DNA from: Haliea sp.
GTDB taxonomy: Bacteria > Pseudomonadota > Gammaproteobacteria > Pseudomonadales > Halieaceae
Assembly (NCBI GenBank): GCA_016704305.1
Contig: JADJAL010000020.1
Coordinates: 41,825 to 105,824 of the forward strand
Reading direction: 5' to 3'
DNA length: 64,000 nt
Shown here: positions 29,894 through 38,409 of the stretch, piece by piece
Numbering within the stretch: the stretch's first letter is position 1
Layout of the letters: every line of letters starts with the position of its first letter
The notes under the pieces: model-generated
What the model was told of the DNA's origin: nothing
Seen by the model: the letters and a program-made list of their open reading frames with translations, nothing else
Database searches by the model: none
Position numbers and translations under genes: made by a program

Positions 29894-31372
29894 ATGCCGA
29901 GATCCCACAAGAAAGCACGCAGCACCGAGGCACAGCAGTACCGCATGTCTGCGCTGGTGGAGATATCCGGCGTGTCGCGCGACATGATCAAGTATTACCT
30001 GCGCGCCGGGCTGCTACCGCAACCGCGCAAGCCCCGCCCCAACCTCTCGCTGTACTCCGACAACCACCTGCTGCTGATACGCCTGATCCAGCGCGTCCAG
30101 CAACAGACCAGCCTGTCACTGCCGGATATCGCCGAGGCATTTCGCGCAGCCGACTACGATCCGACAACGATAGAAATCGAGTTGCTCTCAGAGAAGTACC
30201 ATGCCGGCCGTCGCGATTTCATCATTCCCTTCGAGGCCGAGGGCAAAAGCAACGTCGGCCTGAACGTTCCCCCGGAATTTCTTGCGGAACTCAGCGCGCA
30301 GGGCTTGCTGGAAAACACCGCCCAACTCGACGAGAGCCAGCGAGAGATCGCCGGCTTGCTGTGGGCGGCGCGCAGCGAGGGTGTGCCGATGTCGTTTTTC
30401 CAATCCGCGCGCGCCACGCTGCGCGCGCTGGCAGAGCTTGAAGTCAAAGCGCTGATCGCCATCCAGCGCCGACAACTGCATTTTAGCGAGGTGGTAGCAG
30501 CCGTTACCGGTACCGATCGCATTATCAATCGCTGGATCATCAGCGAGAAAACCCGCCAGGCGCGGCAGATGTTCCAACGCATTATCGACAATTCGGAGAA
30601 GGCGCTCGCCACCGTTCACGACGCCATCTACCTGCCCAGCCGCGTGTTCCGCCAACGTTTCAGGATTGACGCGGAACTGGCCGACCTGGGTCGCACCATC
30701 GCGTCCAAACCTGGCGATCTCGACGCCTTGTATAGCGCGTGTCGCGCCTGCCTGTTGTTGGCGGACTTCGAAGGGGCGCTGGGTTTTGCCGATGCCGCGC
30801 TCGCCATTGATGCTGACGACGAGCTTGCCATCGCCGGCAAATGCCTGGCCTATGCGATGAACAAGAATCTGGATCAGGCGCAGCTGTACGCGAAAAAACT
30901 GGAAGAAGCCGACAGCAGGCACACGACCGCGATGGAAGCACGGTTGCTGACACTGCTGATGCAGGCGGCCAAGTTGGGTGGCGTGACGGACACGACGGAA
31001 ATGCTGAAACAAACCGTGGACCTGTTCCGCGAACCGATAGCAGCCCCCCCCAAAGACGAATTCGATCGCTTCGAAGCCTGCCTGCTGCAGGCCAGGGCCA
31101 ACACTATATTTCCCGATGCCATCAATGCAGGGCCGCAGGCGATACGCGATCTGGAGGCCATGCTGGAAAAGCTGGAAGCCAATCCGTATACCGCTCTCGA
31201 CCTGCCGCTGGAGGGAACACGCCTGGTGTACCTGGTGTATACCAGTTTCTACCTGGGCCAGTTGCATGAGGCAGCCGGCGACGCGCAGCAGGCCAGGCGT
31301 TACTTCGAGAAGGTGATCCAGCTGGACCCCTCCTCAAATTTCGGTGAAATGGCTTACCTGAAGCTGGGGTAA
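29894..31372 (+). CDS. MerR-family regulator with long TPR-like C-terminal domain
   Basis: 492 residues. Residues about 17-90 are a MerR-type winged helix (MSALVEISGVSRDMIKYYLRAGLLP...LSLYSDNHLLLIRLIQRVQQ). The remainder is helical, with TPR-like repeats at the end (LDALYSACRACLLLADFEGALGFADAALAIDADDE; TSFYLGQLHEAAGDAQQARRYFEKVIQLDP). A classical MerR has only a short effector domain, so this is an unusual composite. ATG 29894 lies only 26 bases after the TATAAT box, with no clear Shine-Dalgarno. By position it is likely to control itself and the divergent PF10118 hydrolase, and perhaps sense a protein or acyl partner through the repeats. Confidence 0.75.
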   Translation: MPRSHKKARSTEAQQYRMSALVEISGVSRDMIKYYLRAGLLPQPRKPRPNLSLYSDNHLLLIRLIQRVQQQTSLSLPDIAEAFRAADYDPTTIEIELLSEKYHAGRRDFIIPFEAEGKSNVGLNVPPEFLAELSAQGLLENTAQLDESQREIAGLLWAARSEGVPMSFFQSARATLRALAELEVKALIAIQRRQLHFSEVVAAVTGTDRIINRWIISEKTRQARQMFQRIIDNSEKALATVHDAIYLPSRVFRQRFRIDAELADLGRTIASKPGDLDALYSACRACLLLADFEGALGFADAALAIDADDELAIAGKCLAYAMNKNLDQAQLYAKKLEEADSRHTTAMEARLLTLLMQAAKLGGVTDTTEMLKQTVDLFREPIAAPPKDEFDRFEACLLQARANTIFPDAINAGPQAIRDLEAMLEKLEANPYTALDLPLEGTRLVYLVYTSFYLGQLHEAAGDAQQARRYFEKVIQLDPSSNFGEMAYLKLG

Positions 31373-31454
31373 AGCGCGCGCGAGTCAACTACAATCAGTG
31401 AGCCATGAATGTGCAACCCATCAACCGGCAAAGCGAACGATAAGAGGTGATTTT

Positions 31455-32093
31455 ATGTTGAAACCATTCCAGGTACTGCCTTTTGCGGCATGCAGCACCC
31501 TGTTGCTGGGTATCACCGCCTGGTGTGCCACTGCCTTCGCGACTGATGAGAGCAATGCCGAGTGGGCGCTGCAGCAGGACGACGGACGCATCCAGGTTTT
31601 CACCCGCCCGGTCGCCGGCTCGCCATTTCTCGAGGTCAAGGCGACGGCGCTGATCGATGCGCCCATCGCGGATATCGCGTTACGGATGGGCGACGGCGAA
31701 GGCTGTGTCGAGTGGCGCGTGATGTGTAAATCGTCCGAGGTGCTGAGCGTCGACTCGGACACGGAGCGCAATGTTTATATGGTACTCGACATGCCCTGGC
31801 CGGTAGCGGATCGCGACATGGTAATGCGCTCTATAGCTGACATCGATACCGCGGCCAAAACCGTGACAGTGCAACTGCAAGACGCCTCCTCGAAATACCC
31901 CGAGCAGGATTACGTGCGGGCAGTGTCCAACGGGCAGTACCAGATGAAAGCCCTGGGTGAGGAGCAGGTGGAATTTACCTACATCATGCACACCGATCTC
32001 GGCGGCGACCTGTCAGCGGACCTGATCAATCCTCGCGTGGTGGAGTCCACCTATGCGGACATCAAGCAATTACAACTGCTGGCGGAAAAGTGA
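31455..32093 (+). CDS. Exported START-domain lipid-binding protein
   Basis: 212 residues with a signal peptide (FAACSTLLLGITAWCATAFAT). The rest is a START-like domain: IQVFTRPVAGSPFLEVKATALIDAPI, CVEWRVMCKSSEVLSV, YMVLDMPWPVADRDMVMRS and FTYIMHTDLGGDLSADLIN, which correspond to the helix-grip hydrophobic pocket. Bacterial exported START proteins are thought to bind lipids or sterol-like ligands in the periplasm; no ligand can be named. A good site (AAGAGGTGA) precedes ATG 31455. Convergent with the enoyl-CoA hydratase. Confidence 0.82.
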   Translation: MLKPFQVLPFAACSTLLLGITAWCATAFATDESNAEWALQQDDGRIQVFTRPVAGSPFLEVKATALIDAPIADIALRMGDGEGCVEWRVMCKSSEVLSVDSDTERNVYMVLDMPWPVADRDMVMRSIADIDTAAKTVTVQLQDASSKYPEQDYVRAVSNGQYQMKALGEEQVEFTYIMHTDLGGDLSADLINPRVVESTYADIKQLQLLAEK

Positions 32094-32134
32094 TGCGGGT
32101 GGCTAACCGAAAAAACCTGCCAACCATTCCTTGA

Positions 32135-32938
32135 TCAGTTACCTGTAAAGCGCGGCGGACGTTTTTCAAAAAAGGCCATCGCGCCTTCCACTGCATCCTC
32201 GGTGCCCTGGGCGAGCAGGAACTGGTCGGCATCCATGTAACTGACAGCATTATCCAACGCCGTGGTGCTGGCGTTGATTGCGCGCTTGGCCATGCGCACT
32301 GGCACCGGAGGCATCGCAGCCACCTGCGCCGCCAACAGGCGGGCGCGGGCAAGGGCCTGGCCGGGAGCGCAGACGTAGTCACACAAGCCCCAGCGTTCAG
32401 CGGTGGCAGCGTCCACGCGTTCCGCCAGAATCAGTAGCTGCTTCGTTCTTGCCGGTCCGATCAGGTGGGTAAAGCGCGGTACGCTCTGCCAGCTCATGTT
32501 CATGCCCAGCTTGAGCTCCGGCACGTAGAAGAATGCATTGTCGGCCGCGACTCGCCAGTCACAGGCAACCGCGAGTGCGGCGCCGCCGCCGATGCACCAG
32601 CCCTCGATGGCGGCGATGGTCACCGGTTCCAGCGCTTCCCAGGCGGCACACATGGCGGGACCTACCTTGACCAACTGGCGCCGCTCGGCGACGGTCATAT
32701 TCGCGGCCTGGGCCGCTTCCGGATCCCTGAGGTCCATGCCGGCACAGAACATATCCGGTGTCCCGGTAAGGATGATGGCATTGAGTTCACTGTCGAACTG
32801 AAGCTCCTGCGCCAGCCGCGTCAGTTCTCGCATCAGGGCGTTGTTAAGGCTGTTCACTTTATTGGGGGAGCGAAACGTGACCTCCAGCACCCGATCATGG
32901 CGGTGCAGGGTGAGATACTTCCACGCTGTGTCATTCAT
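32135..32938 (-). CDS. Enoyl-CoA hydratase/isomerase family protein
   Basis: 267-residue crotonase-fold enzyme. The oxyanion-hole segments are present: AIILTGTPDMFCAGMDLRD and IAAIEGWCIGGGAALAVACDWRVAA. Glu residues of a canonical hydratase (Glu144/Glu164 in rat) are not clearly matched: the second region reads FFYVPELKLGMNMSWQSVPR, keeping one Glu. So hydration, isomerisation or another crotonase reaction on an acyl-CoA is possible. Single gene, ATG 32938, with an unoccupied stretch upstream. Confidence 0.82.
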   Translation of the reverse strand: MNDTAWKYLTLHRHDRVLEVTFRSPNKVNSLNNALMRELTRLAQELQFDSELNAIILTGTPDMFCAGMDLRDPEAAQAANMTVAERRQLVKVGPAMCAAWEALEPVTIAAIEGWCIGGGAALAVACDWRVAADNAFFYVPELKLGMNMSWQSVPRFTHLIGPARTKQLLILAERVDAATAERWGLCDYVCAPGQALARARLLAAQVAAMPPVPVRMAKRAINASTTALDNAVSYMDADQFLLAQGTEDAVEGAMAFFEKRPPRFTGN

Positions 32939-33286
32939 CCGGGTTACTCCCTACTCTGGTGGCACCGTTGGGCGGCGCGGGCTTGCTGGAATCGATTACG
33001 CCTGCGCGACTGACGTGATTGAACAGGAACAATCCTGTGCGATCAATCCACGCGAGCGCGTCATGCGAAAATTTTCAGAGGACAGCGCAGAATTGTGTCT
33101 ATACTCTATTGGGGACAACATTGAGTACGCGATTTTTTTCAGGACTTAAGGTACGAACCCAACTGGTCGAGTTGCCAGAAAGGACGTGTGTAATTGGCAA
33201 GGCTGTATGAATCGGGCATCAACTGCTAACGCGCACCGCAACGAGCAATAAACGTATAAAACACGAATAATAATTGGAGCAAGGAC
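32939..33286. other. Non-coding gap between divergent genes
   Basis: No supported gene. It must contain promoters for the enoyl-CoA hydratase (-) and the PEP-CTERM gene (+). A TATACT at 33100-33105 is the only -10-like hexamer I noted, without a matching -35. The stretch close to 33240-33275 is A-rich (AATAAACGTATAAAACACGAATAATAA), as often just before a strong ribosome site. I checked for a sigma-54 element of the kind linked to PEP-CTERM genes and found none with correct GG-N10-GC spacing. Confidence 0.5.
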
Positions 33287-34195
33287 ATGGATACCAGCAA
33301 CCACAACACCAGGCCGCTATCGGTTATGGAGAAGATGGCCATGGCGGCAGGGACAGCCGTCGCAATCACCGGCACGGCGAGTGTCGATGCCAGCATTGTC
33401 TACGTGGATAATAACCCGCTGTACCAGTCTTCCTACGACGGACAGGGCGCCAGCACCAATTGGGATGTAGACGGAGACGGCGGCGCGGAGTTCCAGCTCT
33501 GGGTGCGCTCATCCAATTTCCAGTTTTCGAACAACAACTTCCCTTTCTCCGCTAACCGTTCAGGCAATTTTTACGGCATTGTGAACTTCGCCAGCGATGG
33601 TCGCTACGGCACCAACCTGAACGGCCGCGGGGTTGCCGGGGTGCAGGGGCGCGCCAATGCGTTGTTCAACAGTTTCCAGATAGGCCCCACCCTCGCCAAT
33701 GGCTATCAGTGGAATGGCAACGGGGATGTGCAGTATCGCAGCGCCGTGCGGCGCGACTCGAGCTTCCGGACACAGGTGAATTACAACCGCAGGTATGTCA
33801 CCAACACCAACACCTTCACGACGACCAGCGGCGGCACGTACACCTCCCAGTCTTTTTACACGTCGTTTAATACCACCTCCAGCGTCGGCGGTGGCGGTCG
33901 GGCGGGGCCCGGTATCGATTTCCAGAACTTCGTGAATGGCCCGAATATCCTCGGTTTCCGGTTTGAGTCGTCGGGCAGCCTGTTCTACGGCTGGGCTGAA
34001 ATCAACATCAACGGGGGCGACCTGGAGATTTCGCGCTGGGCCTATGAAGACGTTGCCGGCCGGGGTATTCATGTTGGCTCAACCGCCAGTGTGCCGGAAC
34101 CTGCCACGCTGGCACTGCTCGGCATGGGCGCCGCTGGCCTGCTTGCATTTCGAGGACGCAAGGAAAGGCGCAAGGCGCCGCAGACTGACGCCTGA
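33287..34195 (+). CDS. PEP-CTERM sorting domain protein
   Basis: 302 residues. It ends with a canonical PEP-CTERM tripartite signal: SVPEPATLALLGMGAAGLLA then a basic tail RGRKERRK. This targets exported proteins for processing by exosortase in bacteria that make exopolysaccharide. The N-terminal hydrophobic region (MAMAAGTAVAITGTASVDA) acts as the export signal after an unusual 15-residue lead. The body is Asn/Ser/Gly/Tyr-rich with many aromatic residues and no known domain. GGAGCAAGGA precedes ATG 33287. No exosortase gene is in the window. A clean terminator follows. Confidence 0.85.
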   Translation: MDTSNHNTRPLSVMEKMAMAAGTAVAITGTASVDASIVYVDNNPLYQSSYDGQGASTNWDVDGDGGAEFQLWVRSSNFQFSNNNFPFSANRSGNFYGIVNFASDGRYGTNLNGRGVAGVQGRANALFNSFQIGPTLANGYQWNGNGDVQYRSAVRRDSSFRTQVNYNRRYVTNTNTFTTTSGGTYTSQSFYTSFNTTSSVGGGGRAGPGIDFQNFVNGPNILGFRFESSGSLFYGWAEININGGDLEISRWAYEDVAGRGIHVGSTASVPEPATLALLGMGAAGLLAFRGRKERRKAPQTDA

Positions 34196-34222
34196 GCTTG
34201 CCCCCCAATCCCGACCCTGCGA

Positions 34223-34252
34223 AGCCCGACCATCACGGTTCGGGCTTTTTTT
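34223..34252 (+). terminator. Rho-independent terminator after the PEP-CTERM gene
   Basis: Stem AGCCCGA/TCGGGCT (34223-34229 with 34240-34246) and a 10-base loop, followed by a run of seven T. It separates the PEP-CTERM gene from the next gene, whose start is only 20 bases further on. Confidence 0.88.
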
Positions 34253-34271
34253 GCGCTGAAGGAAACGCCCA

Positions 34272-37115
34272 ATGCCAATGAAGACCAAGAAGGTGCTGAT
34301 CATCGGCTGGGATGGGGCCGACTGGAAGGTTGCCTCTCCCCTGATGGACGACGGCAGGATGCCGCACCTGAAACGCTTCGTGGACGGCGGCGTGATGGGG
34401 AATATATCCACGCTTTACCCGGTGCTGTCGCCCATGCTGTGGACATCCATCGCCACGGGAAAGCGCGCCCACAAACACGGCATATACGGTTTCATCGAGC
34501 CCGACCCGAATACCGGCGCGGTGCGCCCCATCACCAACCTCGGCCGCAAGTGCAAGGCGATCTGGAACATCCTCAACCAGCAGGGCTACAAATCCAACGT
34601 GGTGGGATGGTGGCCCTCACACCCTGCGGAGCCGATCAACGGCGTGATGGTGTCCAACCACTTCCAGGCATCCAACGCCGCGGCCGACAAACCGTGGCCC
34701 ATGCAAAAGGGCACCATTTACCCCGCCAGCCTGATGCAGCAACTGGCCAAGTTTCGCGTGCACCCCGGTGAGATCGAAGGCGAACTATTGCTGCCGTTCG
34801 TGCCCCGACGCCGCCCGGATTGACCAGGACAAGGACTCTCGCCTCTCGGGACTGGCGAAGATAATCGCCGAGACGGCCGGCGTGCAGGCCGTAGCCACCG
34901 CGCTGATGCAGCATGAGCCCTGGGATTTCATGGGTGTCTACTTCGATGCCATTGACCACTTTTGCCACGGCTTCATGAAGTTCCACCCACCGCGTGAACC
35001 GTGGGTAGACGAACAGGACTTCGAGATGTACAACAACGTGGTCACCATGGCCTACCAATTCCACGACATTATGCTTGGCGCGATGATGGAAATGGTCGAC
35101 GACGAGACCACGGTGATCATCGTATCTGATCACGGCTTCCACCCGGACCACCTGCGACCGGCGATGATCGGCAACGAACCCGCCGGCCCGGCGGATGAGC
35201 ATCGCCAGTTTGGCGTGCTGGCGATGAATGGCCCCGATATCAAGGCTGATGAACTGGTGTTCGGCGCGAGCCTGCTGGACATTACCCCGACCGTTCTGGC
35301 CTTGTTCGGCTTGCCCATGGGGCGGGATATGGATGGGAAACCCTGGTCAGCGCCTTCATCGAGGAACCGCAAATCCAGTACGTGGACAGCTGGGAGACGG
35401 TGCATGGCGAAGACGGCAGGCACCCGCCGGACGTGCAGGTGGATGCGATCGATGCCCACGAATCGCTGCAGCAATTGGTTGACCTGGGCTATGTCGACGA
35501 GATTGAAGAGGACAAGGACAAAGCGGCGCAGAATGCCAAGCGCGAGCTGCGTTACAACCTGGCACGGGACTATTTCGATGCGCGCAAGATTCCGGAGGCT
35601 GTACGAGAGTTCGATGCGTTGTGGGATGATTGCCCGGATGAAAGCCGCTTCGGGGTAAAACTCTTCACCAGTTGGCTGATTGCTGGCAATACCGACAAGG
35701 CCGAGGAAACGCTAGAGCGTTTGTATGTGCAGAAAAGGGCTGCTGCAGCAGAAGCCAGGGAAGAACTCAAGCGGACCAAGGAGGCTCGCAAGGAAGAGGA
35801 TTCAACCGAGCCGGTTTCAGAGCTGACCGGAGACCCGAACGAACTGGAAAAGCGCAAACAAGAGGCCCAGAAACTCCGCAAACTGGTACGACGCTCCCAG
35901 ATAAACGCCACTGCATTCGCCTATTTTCGCGGCTGCCTGCTGCATGCACAGGGCAGGTTCGAGGAAGCCCTGCAAGCGCTGGCAAAGGCTGAAAACGTGC
36001 AGGTTTACAACCAGCCCAGCCTGAAGGCTAAAGTCGGCGAGTGTCACGTGGCGCTCAAGAACTTTGACCAGGCACGAACGTGCTTTGAGCACATTCTTGC
36101 AATCGACCCGATCAGCGCCGAGGCGCAACTGGGCCTGGCGCAATGCGCGCTGGGCATGGGCAATGCGCGGGACGCCTACGCAGCGGCGAGCTCGGCACTG
36201 GGACTGGTGTATCACAACCCGAAAGCCCACTACGTTGCCGCGCGCGCCCTGTGCGAGTTGGGCCGGATAGACAGGGCCATCAGCCACCTGGACAAGGCTG
36301 TCGAACAAAATGAAATGTTCCCCGACGCTTACAGGTTGCTGGCCGTCATTTACGCCCAACGCAGCGAGCACATCAAAGCGGCGGAGCACCGCGCGCTGGC
36401 AGCGGTGGCCCAGAAGCGATTTGATGACCTGAAGTCTGGCGTGACGCTGCCAGAAGACCGCGATCTACAACTGGATATCGCAATGGACCAACCGATCGGT
36501 ATTGGAACCATCGGCGCAGTGACATCCAGTGGCGCAAACAGCGACTCAATCATCGTGGTGTCCGGCCTGCCCCGCTCCGGTACTTCCATGATGATGCAAA
36601 TGCTGGCCGCGGGTGGCATTGCAACACTGACCGATGAGGAGCGACCGGCGGACGAGAGCAACCCCCGCGGTTACTTTGAATTCGAGCCAGTCAAGAAGCT
36701 CGGCAAGCAGAATGACTGGGTTGAGCACGCCGGCGGCAAAGCAGTAAAAATTGTCGCGCAATTGTTGCCCATGATGCCGCCCAGGCGAGAGAAGCGGATC
36801 ATATTCATGGCGCGCCCGCTCGGCGAGATAGTTGGTTCACAAGCCCAAATGCTGGAACGCCTAGGCCGCAAGGGTGCGGCCATTTCCAATCGCCAACTGG
36901 CTGCCATCTACAAAAAGCAGGTTGAGACGCTTTCAAAATCCCTGGCCAGGCGCAACGGCCTGGCCGCCATCACCATTGATTACACGGAGGCGATCGCCGA
37001 CCCACAATCGACTGCCCGGCGGGTAAACCAGTTTCTGGGCGGCGCGCTAGACGAGCGGGCGATGGCTGCGGTTATTGACGAGTCGCTGTATCGGGCAAGG
37101 CTGGAAGGTGAGTAG
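34272..37115 (+). CDS. Phosphodiesterase/alkaline-phosphatase-fold protein with TPR and sulfotransferase-like domains, frameshifted
   Basis: About 947 residues if two indels are repaired. First part: type I phosphodiesterase/nucleotide pyrophosphatase fold (VLIIGWDGADWKVASPLMD; TVIIVSDHGFHPDHLRP; ASLLDITPTVLALFGLPMG). Middle (about 35460-36420): TPR repeats such as AYFRGCLLHAQGRFEEALQAL and AEAQLGLAQCALGMGNARDAY, preceded by a charged coiled coil. C-terminus: P-loop GLPRSGTSMMMQMLAAGG and RGYFEFEPVKKL, a sulfotransferase-like PAPS-binding domain. Break 1 at 34803-34806 is an extra C in CCCC: deletion gives FVPDAARIDQDKDSRL. Break 2 near 35345 restores WLVSAFIEEPQIQYVDSWE. Homopolymer error is the simplest cause. 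ATG 34272 has AAGGAAA upstream. Activity unknown; a surface-sugar sulfation or phospho-group role is conceivable given the PEP-CTERM neighbour. Confidence 0.75.
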
Positions 37116-37318
37116 CGAGAGTACAAACAACCTCAGTCATCTTCGGCGGGCGTGAAGACCGCCTTCCGATTTCGGTATTGGGTAACCAACTTCAGCGATC
37201 GCGTCCATCAGGTTTAACCGATGGGTTTGTCAATAAAAACAGCCTTGTTCCGCAGTTCAACGGCTCTATCATCACCCTCGCTGAGCAACGCTCTTTCAAC
37301 AACACAGTGAGGTCGCCC

Positions 37319-37501
37319 ATGAGTTCTCAACAACATCAAACAACCACCAATGACCAGGCAACGCCTGACGTCCGACCGAGCGCCTTCAGCCGGTGCGTAG
37401 AGGACCCGATGCGTTCGGTGATCGCAGCATCGCTGGGTACCATGAGCACACTGGGCATCGTGCTCTGTGGCATTTGGGCAATTAACGCGGCCCTACCTTA
37501 G
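37319..37501 (+). CDS. Small single-pass membrane protein
   Basis: 60 residues. The N-terminal 25 are polar (MSSQQHQTTTNDQATPDVRP) and the C-terminal 28 hold one transmembrane segment (VIAASLGTMSTLGIVLCGIWAI). ATG 37319 has GAGG at good spacing. I recognise no family. Composition and the ribosome site support a real gene, but there is no homology evidence. Confidence 0.5.
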   Translation: MSSQQHQTTTNDQATPDVRPSAFSRCVEDPMRSVIAASLGTMSTLGIVLCGIWAINAALP

Positions 37502-37628
37502 GTCGTATTGTGATAGAGCCCAGGCCCAAACATCAGTGGCGCTGGGGAACGTCTACTGCGTGGTTTTTAATGATCAGGCTTACGCCCCGACAACGAGTTG
37601 ATGTTTTTTACAGACTCCCTGCACGCTG

Positions 37629-38327
37629 CTAATTACCCCGATCAATACCCTGCGCCTCAAAGTATTCCGCCAACTCGGCTTCGTTACGCACTAAATCCTC
37701 CTCCATTCTTGCTTGGCGCGCTTTCATCGCTTCTTCACGCCTGATCACCATTTCCGCTTCCCGTGCCGTCCGCTCCTGCGCCATACGGACTTCTCGCTCT
37801 TCACGTTCGGCCTCCATTCGAGCTTCTCTCTCATCGTGTTCAGCCCCCATTCCGGCATCGTACTCAGGCAACTGAACAGCATCATTGCCCTGCTCTGTCG
37901 GCACAGCAGCGCTCTGATTCCCAAGATGCACGATGGAGGAGACAGGCTGTTCCGCACTCGGAGCACTGATTTTGCTGGCAGTAGATGTGTTTGCCACAGC
38001 ATCGCCGGTACCGGCGAGAATGGTCAGGCCGACCAATGTCTCGCCATTGTCCTTCCACTGCATGGAATAACTCATATCACCCAACAGCTTTTTAAAGGCG
38101 AGCTTTATGGGTTGATTCTGTATATCGCAGTTGACCACCGGGTTGAGGCCCGTCGGCGTCGTCACGAATATCCGCATTTCCTTACTGACGGATTTCAACA
38201 CAGAGTCGAGTGGTTCATCCTTTGCGACTATCGTGAGATTGGGTTGCTGGTACTCGACCTCTGCCGCTGTGCTGCCCATTGCAAGAAACAGCAGCACGGC
38301 TGCCTGAAGCGTCAATAGTGCTCTCAT
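37629..38327 (-). CDS. Exported STN-domain-like protein with C-terminal coiled coil
   Basis: 232 residues. Signal peptide LLTLQAAVLLFLAMGSTAAE. Then a secretin/TonB short N-terminal (STN)-like domain: LTIVAKDEPLDSVLKSVSKEMRIFV, PVVNCDIQNQPIKLAFKKLL and YSMQWKDNGETLVGLTI follow the beta-alpha-beta pattern that normally opens secretins or TonB receptors. Here no secretin or barrel follows; the C-terminal third is a highly charged helix (EREEREVRMAQERTAREAEM). A stand-alone STN protein is unusual. It may pair with the adjacent repeat protein, which is transcribed the same way upstream. Confidence 0.65.
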   Translation of the reverse strand: MRALLTLQAAVLLFLAMGSTAAEVEYQQPNLTIVAKDEPLDSVLKSVSKEMRIFVTTPTGLNPVVNCDIQNQPIKLAFKKLLGDMSYSMQWKDNGETLVGLTILAGTGDAVANTSTASKISAPSAEQPVSSIVHLGNQSAAVPTEQGNDAVQLPEYDAGMGAEHDEREARMEAEREEREVRMAQERTAREAEMVIRREEAMKARQARMEEDLVRNEAELAEYFEAQGIDRGN

Positions 38328-38409
38328 AGACTCTTTCTATCTCCCACGCCAGCCAGTGTCGAGTAACTCGTACTCTACTGGACAGCGAGTGGTGTGCTGA
38401 GGGTGGACC

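Noticed and set aside
33000..33286. Possible sigma-54 promoter for the PEP-CTERM gene
   Set aside because: Candidates such as TTGGCAAGGCTG lack the GG-N10-GC spacing.
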